Part shown: positions 1 to 8,936 of the stretch, piece by piece | Layout of the letters: each line of letters opens with the position of its first letter | Numbering within the stretch: position 1 is the stretch's first letter | NCBI RefSeq assembly: GCF_019052805.1 | Contig: NZ_JAHQRJ010000001.1 | Span: forward strand, 62,001 to 126,000 | Direction of reading: 5' to 3' | Length of the DNA stretch: 64,000 bases | From: Noviherbaspirillum sp. L7-7A | GTDB lineage: Bacteria; Pseudomonadota; Gammaproteobacteria; Burkholderiales; Burkholderiaceae_D | Notes under the pieces: model-generated | What the model saw: the letters and a program-made list of their open reading frames with translations, nothing else | The model's database searches: none | Told to the model about the DNA's origin: nothing | Made by a program: the position numbers and the translations under genes

Positions 1-256
1 GCGGCTACGCGCCGCCGGCCCGGCGTTCGACGCTCTGATCAGCGTCATTGCCGCCGACACGGAATATGATGTCGAAAGCGCAAGGGCGGAACTGGCTGGT
101 GCCGTACGGCAGACGCGCTTGAAGCTGTTGAACGCGGAAATGGAAAGGCTGGCAGCCGGCACCATGACGCCTGACTCGCATGCGCGTTACCGCCAGTTAA
201 TGATGGAACGCGAGGAGTTGAAGCAGCAGGCGGCGGCCGAGGCAAAATTGCGCTGA
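1..256 (+). CDS. dnaG: DNA primase DnaG, C-terminal end (partial)
   Basis: The window opens inside a frame that runs from base 2 to a TGA at 254-256 and gives about 84 residues. The helical, charged tail (ending QQAAAEAKLR) resembles the C-terminal helicase-interaction domain of DnaG, which contacts DnaB at the replication fork. The zinc-binding and TOPRIM domains lie outside the window. The assignment rests mainly on position, because dnaG directly precedes rpoD in the macromolecular synthesis operon of many proteobacteria. The sequence alone is too short to prove it. Confidence 0.75.
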   Translation, partial: RLRAAGPAFDALISVIAADTEYDVESARAELAGAVRQTRLKLLNAEMERLAAGTMTPDSHARYRQLMMEREELKQQAAAEAKLR

Positions 257-257
257 A

Positions 258-287
258 TTGGCAATGTTGCTTGTGCGATAGTATGCT
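258..287 (+). promoter_or_regulatory. Candidate sigma-70 promoter for rpoD
   Basis: TTGGCA at 258-263 and TATGCT at 282-287 are separated by 18 bp. The pair sits right after the dnaG stop and 150 bp before the rpoD start. It would give rpoD its own transcript in addition to readthrough from dnaG. It is inferred from sequence only. Confidence 0.5.
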
Positions 288-438
288 ATGTTATTATTTA
301 AAGCTTTTTATTCAAGATCTTAGGAGTGGTCGAGGTCCGGTTTCAGCAGTTCATGAAATACCATAGCGCTGCACTTTCGCGCGATACGCAATCAATCTGA
401 TGTAGGGCGCAAGTCCGCAAACTGTTGGTTTTGATTCC

Positions 439-2961
439 ATGGCGAACGCAATGAAGAAACCCGTGAAACACCAGGCGGCCCCGGCAACCGAGGCCCAGAC
501 AGCGCCGGCCACACCGGCGGACAAGGTCGGCGCGACTGCGCCGAAAGCGGTTTCCCGTGCAGCCACGGCGCCTTCCGCCAGCAAGTCATCTCCCGCAAAA
601 CGAGCATCCACTCCCAGGCCTGAAACAGCGACGGCCAAGCCAGGCAAGGCAAGCCGGCAAGTGGAAAAATCTTCATCCAAAGCGGCCATAGAGCCGGCTT
701 CTGCGCATTTGAAAGCTCCCGTGACAACCAAGAAAACCGAATCCAAAGCCGCCGGAAAGACCGCCAAGCTGGCAGCGCCTGTCGAGACCAGGCAAGAGAC
801 ATCCGTATCCCCGGCCATGGGCACTGTCAGCCAGACCACCGACGCGGCAACGCTTGCCGCGATCGACACGTCCGGCTACGTGCTGCCTGGCGTGAAAGTG
901 CCAGGCCGCCGTGGCCGCAAGCCCAAGGACTTCCAGCCGGAGAACGAGGAAGTCGCCGCGCTGAATGCCGTCGAACGCGCCGAACTGAAGGCGGCCGACA
1001 AGGCCAAGGCGCGCGACCGCAAGGCCAAGGAAAAGGCGTTGCTGAAAGACGCCTTCTCGTCCGACACCGAGGCCAGCGAAGAAGAACTCGAGCGCCGCCG
1101 GCAAAAGCTCAAGACGCTGATCAAGCTCGGCAAGGAGCGCGGTTTCCTGACCTATTCGGAAATCAACGACCATCTCCCGGAAAACATCGTCGACCCGGAA
1201 GCGATCGAAGGCATCATCGGCACCTTCAACGACATGGGCATCGCGGTCTACGAGCATGCGCCGGATGCGGAACAGCTGCTGCTGTCCGACAGCGTGGCGT
1301 CGGCCGCCAGCGACGACGACGCCGAAGCCGCCGCCGAGGCGGCGCTGTCAACCGTCGACTCCGACTTCGGCCGCACCACTGACCCGGTGCGCATGTACAT
1401 GCGCGAGATGGGCTCGGTCGAGTTGCTGACCCGGGAAGGCGAGATCGAGATCGCCAAGCGGATCGAAGACGGCCTGAAGGACATGATCCAGGCCATCTCC
1501 GCGTGCCCGACCACGATTTCCGAAATTCTCGCCGCCGCCGATCGCATCTCCAAGGACGAGATCAAGATCGACGAAATGGTGGATGGCCTGGTCGACGACA
1601 ACCAGGCCGAGGCGACGCCTGCGCCGGCTGTCGTTGCCGCTGACGCCGACGACGAAGACGAGGAAGAAGGCGACGAGGAAGAGGACGAGGAAGAGGAGGA
1701 AGCCAGCACTGCTGCTGGCGCCGCAGGCTTCTCGGCCGAGCAGCTCGAGCAGCTCAAGCGCGACGCGCTGGGCAAGTTTGGCGTGATTGCCGAGCAGTTC
1801 GACAACATGCGCAAGGCGTTCGAGAAGGAAGGCTACAACTCCAAGGCCTACGTCCGGGCGCAGGAAGCCATTTCCAATGAATTGCTGGGCATCCGCTTCA
1901 CCGCCAAGGTGGTCGAAAAGCTGTGCGACACCCTGCGCGGCCAGGTCGATGAAGTCCGGCACATCGAGAAGCAGATTCTGGATGTGGCAGTCAACAAGTG
2001 CGGCATGCCGCGCAACCATTTCATCAAGGTCTTCCCGGGCAATGAAACCAACCTGGACTGGATCGATGGCGAAGTGGCCGGCAATCATCCTTACAGCGTC
2101 ATACTCGGCCGCAATGTGCCGACCATCAAGGAACTGCAGCAGAAGCTGATCGACCTGCAGGCCCGCGTGGTGCTGCCGCTGCCCGACCTGCGCAACATTA
2201 ATAAGAAAATGGCCGCCGGCGAAATGAAGGCGCGCAAGGCCAAGCGTGAAATGACCGAGGCCAACCTGCGCCTGGTGATCTCGATTGCGAAGAAGTACAC
2301 CAACCGCGGCCTGCAATTCCTGGATTTGATCCAGGAAGGCAATATCGGCCTGATGAAGGCGGTAGACAAGTTTGAGTACCGTCGCGGCTACAAGTTTTCG
2401 ACCTATGCCACCTGGTGGATACGCCAGGCCATCACCAGGTCGATCGCGGACCAGGCGCGCACGATCCGTATCCCGGTGCACATGATCGAGACCATTAACA
2501 AGATGAACCGGATTTCCCGCCAGATCCTGCAGGAAACCGGCGCGGAACCGGATCCGGCGACGCTGGCCATCAAGATGGAAATGCCGGAAGACAAGATCCG
2601 CAAGATCATGAAGATCGCCAAGGAGCCGATCTCGATGGAAACCCCAATCGGCGATGACGACGACTCGCATCTGGGCGATTTCATCGAGGACAACAACACA
2701 CTGGCGCCTTCCGATGCCGCCCTGCATGCCTCGATGCGGGGTGTGGTGAAAGACGTGTTGGATTCGCTGACACCACGCGAGGCCAAGGTGTTACGGATGC
2801 GTTTTGGCATCGAAATGTCGACCGATCACACCCTGGAAGAAGTGGGCAAGCAGTTTGACGTCACACGTGAGCGGATCCGCCAGATAGAAGCCAAGGCACT
2901 AAGAAAACTGCGTCACCCGTCGCGTTCGGACAAGCTAAAGAGTTTCCTCGAAGGCAGTTAA
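439..2961 (+). CDS. rpoD: RNA polymerase primary sigma factor RpoD (sigma-70)
   Basis: This is the housekeeping sigma factor, directing RNA polymerase core to -10/-35 promoters. It has 840 residues against 613 in E. coli. Region 1.1 lies at about 219-285, region 1.2 at 313-345 ([11 protein letters not shown]), and a very acidic run at 403-421 belongs to the non-conserved region. Region 2 starts near 600 and includes the -10-binding helix ([15 protein letters not shown], 651-665). Regions 3 and 4 follow, ending with the region 4.2 HTH ([19 protein letters not shown]). The first ~210 residues are an Ala/Lys/Pro/Thr-rich extension, common in form in Burkholderiales. The ATG at 439 has a poor ribosome site, and an in-frame ATG at 451 is an alternative start. 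Confidence 0.97.
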   Translation: MANAMKKPVKHQAAPATEAQTAPATPADKVGATAPKAVSRAATAPSASKSSPAKRASTPRPETATAKPGKASRQVEKSSSKAAIEPASAHLKAPVTTKKTESKAAGKTAKLAAPVETRQETSVSPAMGTVSQTTDAATLAAIDTSGYVLPGVKVPGRRGRKPKDFQPENEEVAALNAVERAELKAADKAKARDRKAKEKALLKDAFSSDTEASEEELERRRQKLKTLIKLGKERGFLTYSEINDHLPENIVDPEAIEGIIGTFNDMGIAVYEHAPDAEQLLLSDSVASAASDDDAEAAAEAALSTVDSDFGRTTDPVRMYMREMGSVELLTREGEIEIAKRIEDGLKDMIQAISACPTTISEILAAADRISKDEIKIDEMVDGLVDDNQAEATPAPAVVAADADDEDEEEGDEEEDEEEEEASTAAGAAGFSAEQLEQLKRDALGKFGVIAEQFDNMRKAFEKEGYNSKAYVRAQEAISNELLGIRFTAKVVEKLCDTLRGQVDEVRHIEKQILDVAVNKCGMPRNHFIKVFPGNETNLDWIDGEVAGNHPYSVILGRNVPTIKELQQKLIDLQARVVLPLPDLRNINKKMAAGEMKARKAKREMTEANLRLVISIAKKYTNRGLQFLDLIQEGNIGLMKAVDKFEYRRGYKFSTYATWWIRQAITRSIADQARTIRIPVHMIETINKMNRISRQILQETGAEPDPATLAIKMEMPEDKIRKIMKIAKEPISMETPIGDDDDSHLGDFIEDNNTLAPSDAALHASMRGVVKDVLDSLTPREAKVLRMRFGIEMSTDHTLEEVGKQFDVTRERIRQIEAKALRKLRHPSRSDKLKSFLEGS

Positions 2962-3018
2962 TCGGCTGCACTTTTCGTTGTACAATGCTGCCGGCCCTGA
3001 GCAAGGGTCGTGCAGTTT

Positions 3019-3037
3019 TGGCAAGCCATGCTTGCCA
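3019..3037. repeat. Perfect 8+3+8 palindrome just upstream of the tRNA
   Basis: TGGCAAGC-CAT-GCTTGCCA lies between rpoD and the tRNA gene, 7 bp before the mature tRNA 5' end. A TACAAT hexamer at 2981-2986 followed by a GC-rich stretch could be the tRNA promoter -10. The hairpin would then sit in the tRNA leader. There is no T-run, so it is not an intrinsic terminator of rpoD. Its role is unknown. Confidence 0.5.
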
Positions 3038-3044
3038 CCCAATT

Positions 3045-3123
<79 letters not shown>

Positions 3124-3131
3124 GAATAAAG

Positions 3132-3159
3132 AAAGCCAACCTGTTTAAGGTTGGCTTTT
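3132..3159 (+). terminator. Intrinsic terminator after the tRNA
   Basis: AAAGCCAACC at 3132-3141 pairs perfectly with GGTTGGCTTT at 3149-3158 around a 7-nt loop, and the stem ends in a T-run. It closes the rpoD-tRNA transcription unit. Being A-rich on the other side, it could also stop transcripts from the convergent lipoprotein gene. Confidence 0.9.
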
Positions 3160-3214
3160 CATTTTCAGGGATTCCGATGGCCGCTCGCTGGACGATCCAA
3201 TCAGGACTCAGGGC

Positions 3215-3520
3215 TCAGGGCAGCACCCGCCATTTGCCATCAACCCTGATAAAGAGATACTTCAACACCAGCCCTTTTCCCGCTTTTGCAGTCACCCCGC
3301 ATCTGTACGTATTTTCTCCGGCATCTTCACATCCAGTTTTTCTTGCATCTGCCCGCATCATTGCCAGATCCCCAAGCAGCATTTTCGTCGGTCCGAAATC
3401 ACTAAGGGTGTCGAATATCTCGGCTTCTGATGGCTCGCCTTTGCCGCAACCTGCCAGCGTAAGCAGGAGGGCCGCGACGCCAGCGCGAAAGGGATGAGGG
3501 GAACGATATCCTGCTGCCAT
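3215..3520 (-). CDS. Small putative lipoprotein, unknown function
   Basis: The product is a 101-residue protein with a hydrophobic signal and a lipobox (LTLAGC, Cys25), so it is probably lipidated and anchored in the envelope. The mature part has two further cysteines (KTGCED and TYRCGV), a possible disulfide, and ends in a strand-like segment (YLFIRVDGKWRVLP). I do not recognise the family. The ATG at 3520 is chosen because it places the signal peptide at the N-terminus; the longer open frame upstream runs into the insertion sequence. The ribosome site is weak. Its upstream region is cut short by the IS that begins near 3592. Confidence 0.7.
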   Translation of the reverse strand: MAAGYRSPHPFRAGVAALLLTLAGCGKGEPSEAEIFDTLSDFGPTKMLLGDLAMMRADARKTGCEDAGENTYRCGVTAKAGKGLVLKYLFIRVDGKWRVLP

Positions 3521-3591
3521 GGCTAGTCGGTGTTTCGTGCGGCGTGATAAGTAGTCGGCGCTGAAATATAGCGAACGCCCAGCACGGATGC

Positions 3592-5001
3592 GGTCTTGGC
3601 TGAGATAGGTCAGTGTTAGATTTGCAGGAACAGCCACTATAACTGGCCTTTTCCTTGCAAATTTGGCGGAGGTTTCCATGCGCAGGAAACGCCGTATTTT
3701 CCAGCACAGCAACACGCAGGGGTACCCGCTGCGGGAGCATATCGACCTGCACCATCCTCTCGTGGAATTGGCCGACATGATCGACTGGGCCGCCATTGAC
3801 CGCGTCGCGACCGAGCCGTTTCAGCCCGGGCCGGGGCGCCCAATCCTGCGGCCACGGCTTGTCGCCGGCCTCCTGTACCTGCAGCATGCATTCAATCTCT
3901 CCGATGAACAGGTCGTCGCCGGCTGGCTGGAGAACCCATATTGGCAGGTGTTCACCGGCGAGACACATTTGCAGACTGAGCCACCCATCGACCCGTCAAG
4001 CCTGTCGCGCTGGCGCAATCGTTTAGGCGAAGTCGGCATGGAGGAATTGCTGGCGCAAAGCATCGAAGCAGCCAAACGCGCCAATGTGATCAAGCCGTCG
4101 AGTATGCAGCGAGTGATTGTCGATACGACAGTCATGGAGAAGGCAATTGCCTATCCAACCGATTCGGCATTGCTGGAACGCAGTCGTGAACACTTGGTAA
4201 AGGCAGCACGCCAGTGCAGCCTGCGTCTTCGTCAGAATTACAACCGTGAAGCGCCCCGCCTGGTGCAGCAGATTAGCCGCTATGCCCATGCCAAACAGTT
4301 CCGGCGCATGCGTGCAGCCTTGCGTACCCTACACTCACGAGTGGGACGAGTTCACCGCGATATCGCACGTCAGCTGGACCAGGTGTGCCTGCCGCAGCGC
4401 AAGGCACTCGATGACCTGCTGTCGCGGACTGGCCGCATCCTGACGCAACTGCGCAAAGACAAGAACAAGTTGTATGCGCTACATGCGCCTGAAGTGGAAT
4501 GCATTGCCAAGGGCAAGGCCCGAACACCGTATGAATTTGGCGTAAAGGTGTCAATCGTCACTACGTTGAAAGAAGGTCTGGTGGTCGGCGCGCGTTCCAT
4601 GCCAGGCAATCCCTACGATGGCCATACGCTCCACGAGGCGCTGGAGCAGGCCGAAATCCTCTCCGAGGTCAAACCGCTGATGGCATTCGTCGACCGCGGC
4701 TATCGCGGTATCGAGGTCGACGGGGTGCAGATCTGGAAGTCAGGCCAGCGACACGGTGTCACGCGAGGCCTCAAGGCGATGATCAAGCGCCGCAGCGCTA
4801 TTGAACCCATCATCGGCCATATGAAGAACGACGGTAAGCTGGGGCGTAATTGGCTTAAAGGGGCATTGGGCGATGCCATGCATGCAGTGCTTTGCGGCGC
4901 TGGACATAACATCCGGCTCATCATTAACAAGCTTAAATCCTGTCGGCCGATGACTCCGGCTTATTGAAAAGTAGAATTGTTCAGCATCGACTAAGTAAGA
5001 C
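3592..5001 (+). mobile_element. IS5-type insertion sequence (approximate ends)
   Basis: The element carries one transposase gene and about 80 bp of left flank. Candidate imperfect termini are TCTTGGCTGAGATA near 3594 and, on the reverse strand from 5000, TCTTACTTAGTCGATG. The trinucleotide CGG occurs just outside both (3591-3593 and 5001-5003) and could be a target duplication. The inverted repeats are poor, so the ends are estimates. No second copy is present in the window. Confidence 0.6.
3678..4967 (+). CDS. IS5-family-like DDE transposase
   Basis: The product is a 429-residue transposase. The N-terminal half contains the DUF772-like segment (RPRLVAGLLYLQHAFNLSDE...PSSLSRWRNRLG). The catalytic acids are visible as VDTTVMEKAIAYPTDS (first Asp), AFVDRGYRG (second Asp) and RSAIEPIIGHMK (Glu), the last matching the R-x3-E-x6-K signature of IS4/IS5 enzymes. 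A basic insert follows the first Asp. ATG 3678 is preceded by GGAGG at a spacing of 5, so it is preferred over an upstream TTG. The reading frame is intact and the element may still be active. Subgroup assignment needs ISfinder. Confidence 0.9.
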   Translation: MRRKRRIFQHSNTQGYPLREHIDLHHPLVELADMIDWAAIDRVATEPFQPGPGRPILRPRLVAGLLYLQHAFNLSDEQVVAGWLENPYWQVFTGETHLQTEPPIDPSSLSRWRNRLGEVGMEELLAQSIEAAKRANVIKPSSMQRVIVDTTVMEKAIAYPTDSALLERSREHLVKAARQCSLRLRQNYNREAPRLVQQISRYAHAKQFRRMRAALRTLHSRVGRVHRDIARQLDQVCLPQRKALDDLLSRTGRILTQLRKDKNKLYALHAPEVECIAKGKARTPYEFGVKVSIVTTLKEGLVVGARSMPGNPYDGHTLHEALEQAEILSEVKPLMAFVDRGYRGIEVDGVQIWKSGQRHGVTRGLKAMIKRRSAIEPIIGHMKNDGKLGRNWLKGALGDAMHAVLCGAGHNIRLIINKLKSCRPMTPAY

Positions 5002-5018
5002 GGTCCCGGCGCATCGGC

Positions 5019-5819
5019 TTATCGTTGCACCGCAAGGAAATAATGGAAGCGATAGGGTGCAATGCCGTCACTTCCCACACTCGACTGCAGCACGATGGCG
5101 TATCGGGTGACCCCGTTGACACCGTAACGGAATGCCTGGCCGGAATAGGCGCCGCTTCCCCTGCCATTTGCGTTGGCAATCAGGATGCCTGGATATCGTT
5201 CAGGATTGAGCAGGTCAAACGCCTGGTTCTTCGGGAGGGTCGAGTTCGTGATCGACATATATAACGTGCCATCCGTATTGATCTTCAATGTTTCCACTTT
5301 CGATTGTGCGAGCAGCGCGCAATCGAAAACATCAAAGGTAGTGCCCGACAGGTCATCCACGGACCCGTTCTGCACGCGTTCCAGAGAACTCGATGCAAAT
5401 ACCTGGGTGACTTCATTCGTGGTGGAGGCGGATGCATTGCAGCCCATCAGCAGATTGCCATTGAACCGGTACGCCCCGCTCGACAAGGGCCCAGCCCATG
5501 ATACCGTCGCGTAGGCATCCGACGTGGATACCAGTTCCGTTCCTGCTGCAACGGGAAACTGGATTGAACCTTTTTTCGATGCGGGATCGAAATTCACCGC
5601 CGCACTGAGTGAAGGGACGGCATAGCCTTTGTCCGACATCACAGTATTCGTCGCCTGATACTGGGCATACCGGATTGTTCCCTGGGCTGCCGCGGTCTCC
5701 GCCGATGCAACCGAGGAGCCTGGTCCGGCCGTGGTGGCTTTATAAGCACCCGGATCGCTGCTGCCGCCGCAGGCGGCCAGGGCCAATAGCATCAAGGAGG
5801 CACAGACATTCTTTTTCAT
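5019..5819 (-). CDS. Putative lipoprotein, unknown function
   Basis: The product has 266 residues, with a short signal peptide and lipobox (LALAAC) followed by GGSSDPG, so it is probably an outer-membrane or periplasmic lipoprotein. The mature part is rich in Ser, Ala, Gly and Asn with beta-type alternation, and has a likely Cys pair (MGCNAS and FDCALL). No catalytic motif is recognised. ATG 5819 is preceded by AAGAAAAG. It lies 141 bp downstream of the next lipoprotein on the same strand, shares its AACGGSS mature start, and may be co-transcribed with it. The IS ends just beyond its stop codon. Confidence 0.75.
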   Translation of the reverse strand: MKKNVCASLMLLALAACGGSSDPGAYKATTAGPGSSVASAETAAAQGTIRYAQYQATNTVMSDKGYAVPSLSAAVNFDPASKKGSIQFPVAAGTELVSTSDAYATVSWAGPLSSGAYRFNGNLLMGCNASASTTNEVTQVFASSSLERVQNGSVDDLSGTTFDVFDCALLAQSKVETLKINTDGTLYMSITNSTLPKNQAFDLLNPERYPGILIANANGRGSGAYSGQAFRYGVNGVTRYAIVLQSSVGSDGIAPYRFHYFLAVQR

Positions 5820-5960
5820 TGTTCTTTTCTTGGAAATCGCATTGCAAAAACCGCCTGAAGCGCATGGCCCTGCAAAGTGATGGCATGGCGTGTATCCGTT
5901 TTCTCGGATGGCCTGTGCATCGCCGGCACCGGATGCCGACGAAGACAGTTGCTGAAGCAA

Positions 5961-7139
5961 TTACAACCTGGTTGCCGTCACGCTTCCTGCCGCCGTGCAT
6001 TCCTGGCGCGTGGCGTCCAATGACCAGGTGTTCGCAGACAGTTCAGCGTAGTTGCCCGTGAACTTTCCAGCTGAAATATCGAGTGTGCCGTTCAGCTTGA
6101 AATAGCCTTCCGCGTAATAGGTGACCTGGGAAGTCATCATGGAAACCGCGAGTGGATCCGGTTCCGTCAGGCTGACCGCACCGGTTTTCGGGTTGTAGCT
6201 TCCCACGGTCTGGATGCCGTCATGCCTGAGCACGAAAATGCCGCGCGACGCGTCGACCGCAATGTCCACAATCACAGATTCATTGCTGGTATTGATTTCG
6301 CAGAAAATGCTTGAGCCATTATTGAAGCTGACGGCAGACGGAACGTGAAAGGAAGTCACCTTGGTGGAAAACTGGTAGCTCGCGAAATTGGCCGCCATTG
6401 CGTTTGCCAGATCCTGGTCGACAGCGCTGACGACACTGGCATTGGCTGCATCGTTTACCCATTGCGTCGCTGTCTTGCTGGTTGTGCCCAAGGTTTGGCC
6501 CCTGACTGCCGCTGACGCCAGCAGCAGCGTGTTGCTGGCCTGGCTGCCAAGCAGCGAACCGGCCTGCCCGAAGTCAATCACGGCCTTGACGACCACTGCC
6601 GCAGGGCGAATTTTCGTGTAATCGGGAACGTAGGCATCGATTTCGGCCTTGGACACGGTGCCGTCGTTATTGATATCGGCCAGAACGAAATCTGCGGTGG
6701 TGAAATGCGAGATGCGGGCGGAAGGCAGGCTGGATGCTGTCACAGTAGTGCCGCCGCCCGCCGCCTCCATGACCTGCGCAAGCGTGCCCAGCGCCGAGGC
6801 GAGCTTGATATTGCTGCCTTTGCTGGCAACCAGGGTCAGGAAGCCAGGCGCGAGATCGTTCGGTATCGCGATCGTGTAATTGCCCTCTGCATCGGTGTCG
6901 CTGGAACAGAGGGCAGCGCCGGCCGCATTTTTCACCAGCACGCCATCGGAAAAGAGACAGACCTGGGCTCCGGCGATCGGGCCGTCGCTGACCAGTCCGC
7001 TCAGCGTAATGGCATTACCACCGGCTCCGGCTCTGGCGCCGGAGCCTGACGCATTGCTGCTGTCGCCGTTGTTGCTGCTACTGCCGCCGCAGGCGGCCAG
7101 GAAAAAGGGGAGAACGGCAATGGCTGCTGCTTTATGCAT
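5961..7139 (-). CDS. Putative lipoprotein with carboxypeptidase-regulatory-like domain and EF-hand loop
   Basis: The product is a 392-residue lipoprotein (lipobox FFLAAC, then GGSSSNNGDSS linker). Residues ~42-115 (LSGLVSDGPIAGAQVCLF...EGNYTIAIP) resemble a carboxypeptidase-regulatory/CNA-B-like beta sandwich used in surface proteins. Further on, DINNDGTVSKAE matches a 12-residue calcium-binding EF-hand or dockerin-type loop. The C-terminal part is beta-rich. ATG 7139 has a strong GAGG ribosome site at a spacing of 7. The function is unknown; a calcium-responsive surface protein is inference. The adjacent LuxR gene may control it. Confidence 0.75.
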   Translation of the reverse strand: MHKAAAIAVLPFFLAACGGSSSNNGDSSNASGSGARAGAGGNAITLSGLVSDGPIAGAQVCLFSDGVLVKNAAGAALCSSDTDAEGNYTIAIPNDLAPGFLTLVASKGSNIKLASALGTLAQVMEAAGGGTTVTASSLPSARISHFTTADFVLADINNDGTVSKAEIDAYVPDYTKIRPAAVVVKAVIDFGQAGSLLGSQASNTLLLASAAVRGQTLGTTSKTATQWVNDAANASVVSAVDQDLANAMAANFASYQFSTKVTSFHVPSAVSFNNGSSIFCEINTSNESVIVDIAVDASRGIFVLRHDGIQTVGSYNPKTGAVSLTEPDPLAVSMMTSQVTYYAEGYFKLNGTLDISAGKFTGNYAELSANTWSLDATRQECTAAGSVTATRL

Positions 7140-7235
7140 GAATTTCCTCAATTGGATAGGCAAAAAACCTGTTGCGGCGAACAGCATTTGACAAGGCTGA
7201 ACGGAATTGTCTTTTGTTAATCCTAGGGCTTGAGG

Positions 7236-7266
7236 GATAGAACATCCATAGGACGGATGTTCTATC
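7236..7266. repeat. Perfect 12-bp inverted repeat between luxR-type and lipoprotein genes
   Basis: GATAGAACATCC at 7236-7247 and GGATGTTCTATC at 7255-7266 are exact reverse complements around ATAGGAC. The right arm overlaps the LuxR-type stop codon, and the repeat lies about 100 bp before the lipoprotein start. No T-run follows on either strand, so it is either a factor-dependent end or an operator. See findings. Confidence 0.8.
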
Positions 7267-8257
7267 AGGCCAAATCAGGAAGCGCGTTTCTCAATGCGGT
7301 TTTATTGGAAACGCCTAATTTCCGGTAGGCCGAATGCAATTGATTGCGAATGGTGGCGGGGGATATATCCAGTTGCCTGGCAATTTCCTTGTAGCTCAAT
7401 CCCTCCGCGGCAAGCCTGGCGGCGCGGTATTCTGCCATTGAAAGCGGTATCGGATGCTTGCGCTTTTCGGTAATGGTCATGCAGATGACATTGCCCTGCA
7501 CGGACGCTTTTACCTGAATTGATGTGCCGACGAACATCATTTCATTGTTCTGCCTTAGCGAGTCGATCAAAGGACGCGGTAAAAGCGGCGGCGTCCATTC
7601 CTTCCATTCAAGTTGAATCAGCCGAATTACCTCCGGATCCACAAAATGCAGGCAGCCGTCATGCGTGGCCAGTGCAGTTGAACTGCCGTCTGCTGTCGGG
7701 GAAGAAGATACATTGAGACGGCCATTGATTCTTTTGGCCTGAAGAATATGCGGCAGCAGCATGTTTGCCGCATGGGCGTCTTTTTCGGAATAGGGATTGG
7801 TCTTGACCGCGCGCCAGAGCGCGATGGTGGGCACCGTATGGATGGTCGGCTGGCTTGACACGAATGTCAGGGAATGGGCGGTTTCATACTTGCGGCAGTA
7901 ATCCAGTATGTCGGGGTCGGACACGCCCTCCGTGAGGTTGGCAATGACGCTGTTGCCACGCTCGGCCAATGCCTTCTTCAGCACGAAATCACGGCTGCTC
8001 AGCGCGCCATTCCTGTTCAGGCTCTCGGTGCCCATTGCCTTTGGCCTGTCCAGCATCTTTTCGACAGGCGCATCGTGCAGGTGAATTGACTGGATAATGA
8101 ACTTTTGCTGCTGTATCGCGGAAAAATCGACAATGACCGCGGAGTCGAATTGCAGTACATTCCTGAATTTATTCAACGCATGCTGGTTGAAGTCCGGAAT
8201 CGTGCAGTGTTGTGCACTATCGTAGATGTCAAGAAGTAGGTTGAGTTGGCTCTCCAT
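7265..8257 (-). CDS. LuxR-family transcriptional regulator
   Basis: The product has 330 residues. The C-terminal ~60 residues form a LuxR/FixJ-type HTH (MAEYRAARLAAEGLSYKEIA, then a recognition helix in ISPATIRNQLHSAYRKLG). The N-terminal ~230 residues are a ligand- or signal-sensing region without receiver-domain acidic residues, and no autoinducer-binding signature could be made out. It belongs to the stand-alone LuxR type with an unknown effector. It is oriented toward the two lipoprotein genes and ends 126 bp before the nearer one, so a regulatory link is plausible. ATG 8257 has only a weak purine-rich site (ACAAGAAAAT). Confidence 0.85.
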   Translation of the reverse strand: MESQLNLLLDIYDSAQHCTIPDFNQHALNKFRNVLQFDSAVIVDFSAIQQQKFIIQSIHLHDAPVEKMLDRPKAMGTESLNRNGALSSRDFVLKKALAERGNSVIANLTEGVSDPDILDYCRKYETAHSLTFVSSQPTIHTVPTIALWRAVKTNPYSEKDAHAANMLLPHILQAKRINGRLNVSSSPTADGSSTALATHDGCLHFVDPEVIRLIQLEWKEWTPPLLPRPLIDSLRQNNEMMFVGTSIQVKASVQGNVICMTITEKRKHPIPLSMAEYRAARLAAEGLSYKEIARQLDISPATIRNQLHSAYRKLGVSNKTALRNALPDLA

Positions 8258-8936
8258 ATTTTCTTGTAAGACGTTTTTCTGGAATTGAGCTGAGGATCGA
8301 AATACTGGAAATTATCAAATAGATACTTTCAGTATAATTGAAAATTCGAAACATTTTTTATAAATAAAAGCATTTATTCCAGAAACAATCAGGTGCCGTC
8401 CCAATTGGAATTTCCTTTCTTCATTCTCCGTATCCTTTTCAGGAATTAATGGCCGCAGCCTGAAACAGAAAGAACAGCGCTCCCGAGCCTCCATGCAGCT
8501 GCGCTCACTGACGACTTGGCTTTTAACGTGCTCCTGAACACAAGCCGTGCAGATGCCCTGTCTGACTCACGCGCTCTGAATGAATTCGCAATGCCTTCTT
8601 TGAAAGCAGGCCTTGATCAAAGGCTGACAGGTGTATGCGATATCGCTGCAAGCGTGCTGGCGCATTGCAGCCGCCTCCGTGATGGGCAATGTCGCCGCCT
8701 TGCAAAATGTCTTCCTCCGGCCACACATATGTCAGCATCCTTACTGACATCCGCCGCGCCAAGCCTCAGCATGCCGCTTCACTTTAAAAATGCGAGGCGG
8801 ACGACATTCCATGGCGAGTTCGATTGGGACAGCGCAATCAAATACAAGCATCTTGTCGATTACGCCATAGCCGATCAATGATCTGCAGTCGTGATTTGAT
8901 ACGTCAACGCCTTACTTATAACGATCAAGAAATACG
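8258..8936. other. AT-rich intergenic region with no confident gene
   Basis: This is 679 bp between the LuxR-type start and the Crp/Fnr-type start. The first ~150 bp are AT-rich (runs such as TTTTTTATAAATAAAAG) and probably hold the LuxR-type promoter. A TTG-started frame at 8516-8881 (121 codons) is open on the plus strand. It has no ribosome site and no recognisable domain, and overlaps a minus-strand open frame, so I do not call it a gene. Nothing else was recognised. Confidence 0.5.

Noticed and set aside
1348-2727. A 459-codon open frame antisense to rpoD
   Set aside because: It is a GC-rich shadow of the rpoD frame with no domain, ribosome site or signal. Many similar long antisense frames occur opposite real genes here.
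3521-3796. Longer N-terminus for the 3215 lipoprotein reaching into the IS
   Set aside because: The extension runs through the IS and would bury the signal peptide; the gene is not broken by the IS, only its upstream region.
7236-7266. Inverted repeat as an intrinsic terminator of the LuxR-type gene
   Set aside because: No T-run follows on the minus strand and the hairpin overlaps the stop codon; an operator or factor-dependent end is at least as likely.
8516-8881. 121-codon plus-strand frame between the LuxR and Crp/Fnr-type genes
   Set aside because: It starts with TTG without a ribosome site, has no recognisable domain, and a minus-strand frame overlaps it. It might still be a young or broken gene.
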